DNA of 5,158 bases from positions 1-5,158 of the forward strand of contig CADCOX010000041.1 of NCBI GenBank assembly GCA_902803195.1, given 5' to 3'. This document shows positions 1-4,804 of this stretch, one piece after another. The DNA comes from an uncultured Bacteroidales bacterium. GTDB lineage: Bacteria > Bacteroidota > Bacteroidia > Bacteroidales > Bacteroidaceae. Below the pieces are notes generated by a model. That model saw only the letters and a program-made list of their open reading frames with translations. It had not been told where the DNA came from and did not search any database. A program made the position numbers and the translations under genes. How positions within the stretch are numbered: position 1 is the stretch's first letter; each line of letters opens with the position of its first letter.

Positions 1-1109
1 ACGCGGTCCATAACGGCCACGAAGTCGCTGTCGTTCTGCTTGTCATAGGTCGCCAGGTAGGCGGCGCGCAACTGCAGCAGGTCCAGGTTGCCCTCGAAGT
101 GGTGTTCGAGGCTGTCGAAGGTGGCTGTGATGTGTTGCGGTCCGAGGCTGTCGGCCTTCACCTCCTGTGCAATCAGGTCGCGCATGAGGGCTACGCGCAC
201 CTCCGTCTCTGTGCGTTCGGCAAAGAGCATTGAGTCACGCAGCACTGTGAACAGCGAGTCGTTGCCTATGTGCCGGTAGTACTCCAGCATCGACAGCGCC
301 AGCGAAGGGTTGTCGGGCTCTGTGCGTCGTACCTCGTCGAAGACGTGCAGCGCCTCGCTCACGCGGTCGGCCTCCAAGAGTTGGTTGCCGATGGACAGGC
401 GGTAGCTCATCTCGTGAGGATATTCGCGGCAGAGGCTCTCCAATTCCTGGAACCCCTTTTCCTCTTGGTCCATCTGTTTGTAGAGGGCGAATTTCTGGTA
501 GCTGACGCTTGCCATCTTCCCCTCGAGCACCTCGATGCGGTCCAGAGCACGGATAGCATCGGCGGCACGGTCGGTGGCCGAGTAGATGCGCACCAGCTGG
601 GCCAGCACATCGCTGCGTCGTGGTTGCAGGGAGGCCAGCGCCTCCATGTACGGCAGCGCCTTCTCCGCCTCTTGTCGGTTCAGGTAGTAGTTGGCCAGCG
701 CCTCCTTGTAGAACGTGTTGCGGGGATCCAACTCAGCGGCGCGACCTAATAGGCCTAACGCGACCGAGTCCTCGCGGAAGAGCAGGTGGTAGAGCGACAA
801 TTCATAGAGTACCTCGGGCGCGTCGGCGTCTATCTCGCGGCAGTGCTGCAGCAGGTCGTAGGCCTCGGTGTAGCGCCCCAGCATCTTCTGCTTCATCGCC
901 TCCTGGAAGAAATAGTCGAGTCGGAACGACTCACTCCCTGCCACCCTCTTCCTTTGAGAAGAGAGCAAAGAGTTCCCGTTAACGTTCCCGTTATCGTTAA
1001 CGTTAACGTTCCCGTTATTATTCCCGTTTCCATTCTTCGCAGCACCACAGGCGCCACACAAGAGTATGACGACCAACGCTATAGGAACTAACCTTAAATG
1101 TCTTATCAC
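1..1109 (-). CDS. TPR-repeat lipoprotein, C-terminus beyond the window
   Basis: The frame is open from a GTG at 1109 to the left edge (369 codons, C-terminus missing). No in-frame ATG exists between this GTG and an upstream TGA, so GTG is the best start. Residues 1-20 form a signal peptide: basic MIRHLR, then a hydrophobic run to LLCGA. Cys21 (lipobox-like CGAC) is the likely lipidated residue, with Cys18 as an alternative; Cys at -3 is unusual for a lipobox. Residues 26-46 are Asn/Gly rich and coded by hexamer repeats. From about residue 62 the protein is helical with TPR-like pairs, for example GRYTEAYDLL (78-87), ALANYYLNRQEAEKAL (137-152) and RVSEALHVFDEVRRTEPDNP (249-268). TPRs usually mediate protein-protein contacts; the partner cannot be read from the sequence. 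The gene follows dut by 70 nt on the same strand. From memory, a dut-TPR lipoprotein order is common in Bacteroidales, often followed by a DUF4292 lipoprotein and an M23 peptidase, which would suggest an envelope role. Confidence 0.88.
   Translation of the reverse strand, partial: MIRHLRLVPIALVVILLCGACGAAKNGNGNNNGNVNVNDNGNVNGNSLLSSQRKRVAGSESFRLDYFFQEAMKQKMLGRYTEAYDLLQHCREIDADAPEVLYELSLYHLLFREDSVALGLLGRAAELDPRNTFYKEALANYYLNRQEAEKALPYMEALASLQPRRSDVLAQLVRIYSATDRAADAIRALDRIEVLEGKMASVSYQKFALYKQMDQEEKGFQELESLCREYPHEMSYRLSIGNQLLEADRVSEALHVFDEVRRTEPDNPSLALSMLEYYRHIGNDSLFTVLRDSMLFAERTETEVRVALMRDLIAQEVKADSLGPQHITATFDSLEHHFEGNLDLLQLRAAYLATYDKQNDSDFVAVMDR
975..1028 (-). repeat. AACGNN hexanucleotide repeat inside the TPR lipoprotein gene
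   Basis: Nine consecutive hexamers are visible. On the minus strand they are AACGGG, AATAAT, AACGGG, AACGTT, AACGTT, AACGAT, AACGGG, AACGTT, AACGGG. Read in the gene's frame they give NG NN NG NV NV ND NG NV NG just after the lipidated cysteine. The GTTAAC and AACGTT junctions are palindromic. Because the unit is six bases, gain or loss of copies would keep the reading frame. Confidence 0.9.
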
Positions 1110-1151
1110 TTCTAAATAAATACTTCGACTATGAAAGTATAAAGATCAATG

Positions 1152-1188
1152 TCAAAACTTCAACCCATTCGTCCACTTGTCAACTTTT
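1152..1188. repeat. Degenerate copy of the CAAC-type intergenic repeat at the dut 3' end
   Basis: This stretch contains ACTTCAACCC (1157-1166) and ACTTGTCAACTTTT (1175-1188). They resemble the octamer array at 1699-1738, which includes TTTTCAACCC and TTCAACTTTT. The dut stop codon (TGA, complement of 1180-1182) and its last two codons lie within it. It is probably a decayed member of the same repeat family; similarity is partial. Confidence 0.5.
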
Positions 1189-1614
1189 CCCAGAGTGTCC
1201 GAAGCCGCCTGCGCCGCGTTCAGTCTCGTCCAAGGCATCCACGCTGACCCATTCAGCCTGTTCGTGGCGGGCGATGACCATCTGAGCGATACGCTCACCA
1301 TCGTTGATGACGAATGGTTCTGTGGAAAGGTTGATGAGGATGACGCACACCTCGCCGCGGTAGTCAGCATCTATCGTACCTGGCGCGTTCAGCACCGTGA
1401 TGCCGTGCTTGATGGCCAGGCCGCTGCGGGGTCGAACTTGGGCCTCCGTCCCCTCGGGCAAGGCGATGAAAAGTCCCGTGGGCACCAGCACGCGCTGCAT
1501 CGGTGCCACCGTCAGCGGCTCCGTCAAGTTAGCGCGTAGGTCCATGCCTGCCGAGAGCGGGGTAGCATACGTCGGCAACGCGTGATGAGAGCGGTTGATA
1601 ATCTTCACTTTCAT
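1180..1614 (-). CDS. dut: dUTP diphosphatase (dUTPase)
   Basis: Hydrolyses dUTP to dUMP and diphosphate in the cytoplasm. This keeps uracil out of DNA and feeds dTMP synthesis. All five motifs of the trimeric dUTPase family are present: motif 1 SAGMDLRA (21-28), motif 2 RPRSGLA (61-67, Ser64), motif 3 GTIDADYRGEV (79-89, probable catalytic Asp82 and uracil-stacking Tyr85), motif 4 GERIAQM (106-112), and motif 5 RGAGGFGHSG (133-142, Phe138 stacking on the base). The length, 144 residues, is normal for the family. The ATG at 1614 is preceded by AAAGGAG (complement of 1624-1630) nine bases upstream, and an alignable N-terminus (MKVKIINRS) supports this start. It is the first gene of a probable dut-TPR lipoprotein unit and is divergent from dgt, another dNTP-pool enzyme. 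The last codons and stop fall within a repeat-like tract but motif 5 is intact. Confidence 0.98.
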   Translation of the reverse strand: MKVKIINRSHHALPTYATPLSAGMDLRANLTEPLTVAPMQRVLVPTGLFIALPEGTEAQVRPRSGLAIKHGITVLNAPGTIDADYRGEVCVILINLSTEPFVINDGERIAQMVIARHEQAEWVSVDALDETERGAGGFGHSGKS

Positions 1615-1623
1615 TGCTTGTTA

Positions 1624-1630
1624 CTCCTTT
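1624..1630 (-). promoter_or_regulatory. Shine-Dalgarno-like site for dut
   Basis: The minus strand reads AAAGGAG, ending nine bases before the ATG at 1614. Strong Shine-Dalgarno sites are not universal in Bacteroidetes, so it is notable and supports the chosen start. Confidence 0.65.
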
Positions 1631-1644
1631 ATTGAATTGCGCTG

Positions 1645-1652
1645 CAAAAGTA
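1645..1652 (-). promoter_or_regulatory. Bacteroidetes -7 promoter box for dut
   Basis: The minus strand reads TACTTTTG, a full match to the Bacteroidetes -7 consensus TAnnTTTG, followed by GC. Transcription would start near 1640 and give a leader of about 25 nt that includes the AAAGGAG site. I see no convincing -33 TTTG at the usual spacing, so the promoter may rely on the -7 box. Confidence 0.65.
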
Positions 1653-1698
1653 CATAAAATATAGTGAATAGCGAGCGTTTCTCTTTTCTTTTTTCACT

Positions 1699-1738
1699 TT
1701 TTCAACTTTTCAACCCTTCAACTTTTCAACTTTTCAAC
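1699..1738. repeat. TTTTCAAC octamer tandem array
   Basis: Five head-to-tail octamers are visible: four are TTTTCAAC and the third is CCTTCAAC. A further TTTT (1739-1742) follows. The array lies in the dut-dgt intergenic region and ends five bases before the dgt -7 box, in the position where a -33 element would be expected. The reverse reading is GTTGAAAA. I know such tracts to be scattered through Prevotella and Bacteroides intergenic regions. Confidence 0.92.
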
Positions 1739-1747
1739 TTTTATGCC

Positions 1748-1755
1748 TATCTTTG
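1748..1755 (+). promoter_or_regulatory. Bacteroidetes -7 promoter box for dgt, nearly leaderless
   Basis: TATCTTTG matches TAnnTTTG exactly. It ends only seven bases before the ATG at 1763. With a start site about 4-6 bases past the box, the mRNA would begin around 1759-1761 and have nearly no 5' leader. No Shine-Dalgarno-like sequence is present. No -33 TTTG is seen; the octamer array fills that place. Confidence 0.65.
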
Positions 1756-1762
1756 CCCCGTC

Positions 1763-3124
1763 ATGATGAATTGGAAACAACTTTTAAGCACCAAACGCTT
1801 CGGTCTTGAGGCCGAGCAACGCTCGCGCGACGACCGCACCGAGTTTCAGCGCGACTACGACCGTCTCATCTTTTCGGCCCCGTTCCGTCGCCTGCAGAAC
1901 AAGACGCAGGTGTTCCCCCTCCCCGGTAGCATCTTCGTTCACAACCGCCTCACCCACAGCCTCGAGGTGGCCAGCGTAGGCCGCTCGCTCGGCAACGACA
2001 GCGCACGCCTCCTGCTTGAGCGCCATCCTGAACTCGCGGGCACACACCTGTCTGAGCTCGGAGCCATCGTCAGCGCAGCCTGCCTCGCCCACGATCTTGG
2101 CAATCCTCCTTTCGGCCACTCTGGCGAACGCGCCATTGCCACCTATTTCAGCGAAGGTGAAGGGCGCTACCTGCAGACCTATTGCGACTCCGAAACGGGC
2201 GACCGCCTAACGCCCGCGCAATGGGACGACATCACTCATTTCGACGGCAATGCCAACGCCTTCCGACTGCTCACTCATCAGTTCGACGGCCGTAGGCCTG
2301 GAGGCTTCGTCATGACCTACAGTACCCTCGCCTCCATCGTCAAATATCCATTCTCAAGCACGCTTGCCGGCGAGCAGCAGAAGTTCGGATTCTTCCAGGC
2401 CGAACTCGACGACTATCGCCGCATAGCCGCCGAACTGGGCATCCCCCAGCTCTCCTCGGCTCCCGACACCTATCGCTATGCGCGCTTCCCCCTCGTCTAC
2501 CTCGTCGAGGCGGCCGACGATATTTGCTACGAGATCATGGACATCGAGGACGCCCACAAGCTCCGCATCCTCTCCACGGCCGACACCCGCGAACTGCTCC
2601 TCGCCTACTTCACCCCCGAACGTCGGGACGAGATTGTGCGCCACCTCGACCGCCTCGATGTGCACGACACCAACGAACAGATTGTCTACCTTCGTTCGTG
2701 CGTCATCAACTGTCTCGAGAGCGAATGTGTGCGCGTCTTTGTCAATGCCGAGCAGGACATCCTCAGCGGCACCTTCCGCGGCACCCTCATCCAGCACATC
2801 TCCGACGTTCCGCAGCGCGCTTATGACGAGTGTGTGCGCACCAGCTTTGGTCATATCTATCACTCCAAGGACGTCGTCGACATCGAGCTCGCCGGTTTCC
2901 GCGTCATGACCTTCCTCACCGACCTCATGGTTGAGGCCGCTCTCCATCCCGACCGTGCCTATTCGCAGCTCCTGCTCAACCGGGTCTCGCGGCAGTATCA
3001 GATCCGCCATCCGCACCTCTACGAGCGTCTCCTGGCCGTCCTCGACTACATCTCCGGCATGACCGACGTCTACGCCCTCGACCTCTACCGCAAGATCAAT
3101 GGTATGAGCTTCCCCATCATTTAG
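1763..3124 (+). CDS. dgt: dGTP triphosphohydrolase-family HD hydrolase
   Basis: Cytoplasmic HD-superfamily enzyme that cleaves dNTPs (dGTP in the type member) to nucleoside and tripolyphosphate, trimming the dNTP pool. In a 453-residue protein I see the family signature FRRLQNKTQVF (41-51), the first metal histidine in RLTHSLEV (His65), and the HD pair in LAHDLGNPPFGHSGE (His110/Asp111). FDGNANAFRLLT (160-171) follows, then EAADDICYEIMDIEDA (249-264), which carries the final metal aspartate (252 or 253). Active-site motifs are complete, and the length is slightly below E. coli Dgt (505). Two adjacent ATGs, 1763 and 1766, are both plausible starts. The frame stays open upstream to 1664, but that part is coded by the octamer repeat and would overlap the promoter, so I excluded it. 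Substrate choice among dNTPs cannot be told from sequence. It is divergent from dut and convergent with ftsZ. Codon use is strongly C-ending (CTC, ATC, GCC). Confidence 0.95.
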   Translation: MMNWKQLLSTKRFGLEAEQRSRDDRTEFQRDYDRLIFSAPFRRLQNKTQVFPLPGSIFVHNRLTHSLEVASVGRSLGNDSARLLLERHPELAGTHLSELGAIVSAACLAHDLGNPPFGHSGERAIATYFSEGEGRYLQTYCDSETGDRLTPAQWDDITHFDGNANAFRLLTHQFDGRRPGGFVMTYSTLASIVKYPFSSTLAGEQQKFGFFQAELDDYRRIAAELGIPQLSSAPDTYRYARFPLVYLVEAADDICYEIMDIEDAHKLRILSTADTRELLLAYFTPERRDEIVRHLDRLDVHDTNEQIVYLRSCVINCLESECVRVFVNAEQDILSGTFRGTLIQHISDVPQRAYDECVRTSFGHIYHSKDVVDIELAGFRVMTFLTDLMVEAALHPDRAYSQLLLNRVSRQYQIRHPHLYERLLAVLDYISGMTDVYALDLYRKINGMSFPII

Positions 3125-3129
3125 CGCAC

Positions 3130-4500
3130 CTATTCTTTCGTTAGGTTAATAAGCCATATCTGAGCCTTCTCGAGGAATGTTTTCCAGCGCGAAGGCTCTT
3201 TCGTAGGCTCTTCACTCTCGTTCTCGTTTTCGTTGTCGTTCCCGTTTCCCAGAGAGGGGTCGGAGGTGAGTCCCTCGTTCCCGTTTTCGTTTTCGTTTTC
3301 GTTAAAATTTAACTCCAATTCCTTCTCAATGACGGTTCTTACGGAAGCCTTGGGCGAGAAATACAACTGATTCATCAGTGCTTGGAAGTACGCATCATCG
3401 TTGGTCGATGATGGTTGCTGACCGTTCTCCACTTCCATCTCGTGCGCCATAGCCGCTGCCAGGATGATCACCTTCGCATCCTTGCCCAGTGAGTCGTCGG
3501 TCGACGTACCCCAGATGACCTCGATATTCGGGTCCAGTTGCTGCATGAAATCCTGTATCTCGTTCATCTCGTCGATGTACAGCGGCTCCTCGTCGCTCGT
3601 GTAGATGTCGAAGAGTATACGCTTGGCACGTCCTATGTCGCTGCCATACAGCAAGGGCGAATCCAGCGCCTGTATGATGGCTCGCTCCACGCGATGTTCG
3701 CCACAGGCACGCCCCACCGCCATGATGGCATCGCCGCCGTTCTTCATCGTCGTCTCCACGTCGCGGAAGTCCAGGTTGATGTCGCCGTCGGTGTGCAACG
3801 TAATCAGTTCCGAGATGCTCTTGGCCGCATTCTTCAGGATGTTGTCAGCCTCTTTGAACTTATCTTTCATCGGTATGCGCTGACGCTCGCCGTCGGGCAG
3901 TTCCTTGAAGGTACCGCCCGTCAGCTTGTCGTTCTGCACCACCAACAGGGCATCCACGTTCCGTCGCATCTCCTCCATGCCTCGCAGCGCCTTCAAGATC
4001 TTCTGTTGCCCTTCAAACGAGAAGGGGATAGTCACGATGCCGATGGTCAGTATGCCCATCTCTTTCGCAACTTGTGCCACGATAGGTGCTGCGCCCGTTC
4101 CAGTGCCGCCGCCCATTGAGGCAGTCACGAACACCATCTTTGTGCCATCGTCCAGAAGAGTCTTGATGCTGTCGCGCGTGCGCTCAGCCTCCTCGCGCCC
4201 CTTGTCGGGATTGCCGCCGGCACCGAGGCCGTCCACCCCCAATTGCAGTTTCACCGGCACAGGGCAGCGCACCAGCTGTTGGCTATCCGTGTTGCAAGCC
4301 GCATACGTCACGTTGGCGATGCCCTCAAGGTACATATTCCTCACCGCGTTGCAGCCGCCACCGCCTACGCCCACCACCTTGATGATGCCGATTGATGTGT
4401 CCTTGGGCAAGTTGAAATGGATGCCCGTTTCATTTTCATTGGGGGAAATCCCATCATGCTGAAGCCCAATGGCCCCAGCCCTGTTAAACAACTGTCTCAT
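3130..4500 (-). CDS. ftsZ: Cell division protein FtsZ with repeat-bearing linker
   Basis: Tubulin-like GTPase that polymerises into the cytokinetic Z ring under the inner membrane. The 456-residue product has an N-terminal extension (1-37), then the GTP-binding core: VVGVGGGGCNAV (42-53), CNTDSQQL (69-76), GLGAGGNP (91-98) and the tubulin signature GGGTGTG (130-136). VTIPFSFEG (156-164) and the T7 loop NLDFRDV (242-248) follow; Asp244 and Asp247 correspond to the catalytic pair. The core ends near residue 350, so it should be an active GTPase. The segment from 191 to 217 differs from the usual LLDAF-containing stretch. The linker (361-437) is acidic and carries Asn-Glu repeats at 398-409 and 418-429. 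The tail (438-456) may form an amphipathic helix. I see no IPAFLR-type peptide for FtsA or ZipA. It has its own promoter and no ftsA/ftsQ directly upstream. AAGGAG lies 11 nt before the ATG. Confidence 0.96.
   Translation of the reverse strand: MRQLFNRAGAIGLQHDGISPNENETGIHFNLPKDTSIGIIKVVGVGGGGCNAVRNMYLEGIANVTYAACNTDSQQLVRCPVPVKLQLGVDGLGAGGNPDKGREEAERTRDSIKTLLDDGTKMVFVTASMGGGTGTGAAPIVAQVAKEMGILTIGIVTIPFSFEGQQKILKALRGMEEMRRNVDALLVVQNDKLTGGTFKELPDGERQRIPMKDKFKEADNILKNAAKSISELITLHTDGDINLDFRDVETTMKNGGDAIMAVGRACGEHRVERAIIQALDSPLLYGSDIGRAKRILFDIYTSDEEPLYIDEMNEIQDFMQQLDPNIEVIWGTSTDDSLGKDAKVIILAAAMAHEMEVENGQQPSSTNDDAYFQALMNQLYFSPKASVRTVIEKELELNFNENENENGNEGLTSDPSLGNGNDNENENESEEPTKEPSRWKTFLEKAQIWLINLTKE
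3217..3246 (-). repeat. AACGNN hexamer block 1 in the FtsZ linker
   Basis: Five hexamers, reading on the minus strand AACGGG, AACGAC, AACGAA, AACGAG, AACGAG, code for NG ND NE NE NE. They have the same unit, strand and codon phase as the repeat in the TPR lipoprotein gene at 975-1028. Confidence 0.88.
3274..3303 (-). repeat. AACGNN hexamer block 2 in the FtsZ linker
   Basis: Five hexamers, reading on the minus strand AACGAA three times, then AACGGG and AACGAG, code for NE NE NE NG NE. A 27-base G-rich (plus strand) segment at 3247-3273 separates it from block 1. The three identical units make it a potential slippage site that would alter linker length in two-residue steps. Confidence 0.9.
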
Positions 4501-4511
4501 AGTGCTTTCTA

Positions 4512-4517
4512 CTCCTT
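4512..4517 (-). promoter_or_regulatory. Shine-Dalgarno-like site for ftsZ
   Basis: The minus strand reads AAGGAG, 11 bases upstream of the ATG at 4500. Spacing is a little long, but no other in-frame ATG lies between it and the GTPase core, so it supports the 456-residue form. Confidence 0.55.
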
Positions 4518-4558
4518 AAATAAGTTATGTAATACGTTGAAAAGAAGAGTTGTGGAGG

Positions 4559-4590
4559 CAAAGTTATATGAAATCCCCGATACCCACAAA
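4559..4590 (-). promoter_or_regulatory. ftsZ promoter with -33 and -7 boxes
   Basis: On the minus strand a TTTG (complement of 4587-4590) is followed after exactly 20 bases by TAACTTTG (complement of 4559-4566). This matches the Bacteroidetes -33 TTTG / -7 TAnnTTTG arrangement at the expected spacing. Transcription would start near 4554 and give a leader of about 50 nt. It is the best-formed promoter in the window and implies ftsZ is transcribed independently. Confidence 0.78.
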
Positions 4591-4599
4591 CTTTTTGCA

Positions 4600-4627
4600 A
4601 ATAATCTTTTCACGATAAGAGATTATT
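4600..4627. promoter_or_regulatory. Perfect 8-bp dyad upstream of the ftsZ promoter
   Basis: AATAATCT (4600-4607) and AGATTATT (4620-4627) are exact inverted repeats separated by 12 bases. The dyad lies ten bases upstream of the ftsZ -33 box. A TTGCAAA occurs on each side (4595-4601 and 4631-4637). It could be an operator for a dimeric regulator or an AT-rich upstream element; no known regulator can be assigned. Confidence 0.4.
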
Positions 4628-4728
4628 CTTTTCGCGCTTCTTGCAAAAATATTTCAAGGGAGAAACGCCCTGCTTCCACTTTTGTGCTTAAAACCACACT
4701 CAACCCACTCATTCATAAGTAATTACAA

Positions 4729-4758
4729 GAGTGGAAGCTATTCAAATAGCCTCCACTC
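4729..4758 (-). terminator. Hairpin terminator for the gene at the right edge
   Basis: A 14-bp stem (4729-4742 with 4745-4758) with a very tight loop is visible. The only imperfect pair, 4736 with 4751, becomes a G-U wobble in a minus-strand transcript but an A-C mismatch in a plus-strand one, so the structure fits minus-strand RNA. It begins 46 bases after the stop of the gene at 4805. The bases that follow on the minus strand, TTGTAATTA, are only moderately U-rich, so termination efficiency is uncertain. Outside this hairpin, 4501-4804 contains the ftsZ promoter and dyad and no convincing gene. Confidence 0.6.
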
Positions 4759-4804
4759 TGCCTCCACTGTTGTTTCATTTAATTCTTTTCAATTTGCCTT
4801 CGGT

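Noticed and set aside
270..749. 159-residue plus-strand frame
   Set aside because: It is antisense to the TPR lipoprotein, whose minus frame has a signal peptide and TPR pattern. It lacks any recognisable domain.
946..963. Hairpin CTCTTC/GAAGAG as a terminator
   Set aside because: It lies inside the TPR lipoprotein reading frame and has no U-tract. It is better explained as part of the repeat-associated G-rich segment.
975..1028. CRISPR-like array
   Set aside because: The units are six bases with no spacers, so this is a microsatellite-type repeat. The octamer array at 1699-1738 fails for the same reason.
1110..1179. Separate promoter for the TPR lipoprotein gene
   Set aside because: The minus strand has TACTTTCA and an upstream TTTTG, but the -7 box has mismatches and the spacing is about 13 bases, not around 20. 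Co-transcription with dut is simpler.
1177..1539. 120-residue plus-strand frame
   Set aside because: It is antisense to dut, which carries all five dUTPase motifs.
1664..1762. 33-residue N-terminal extension of dgt starting at 1664
   Set aside because: It is coded by the octamer repeat, overlaps the -7 box TATCTTTG, and reads as a low-complexity Phe/Leu/Asn stretch. The family alignment starts near MNWKQLLS.
2354..3016. 220-residue minus-strand frame
   Set aside because: It is the antisense shadow of dgt, whose plus frame has all HD motifs. Its length reflects the high GC and C-ending codons of dgt.
3538..4119. 193-residue and overlapping plus-strand frames
   Set aside because: They are antisense to the conserved FtsZ core and show no domain.
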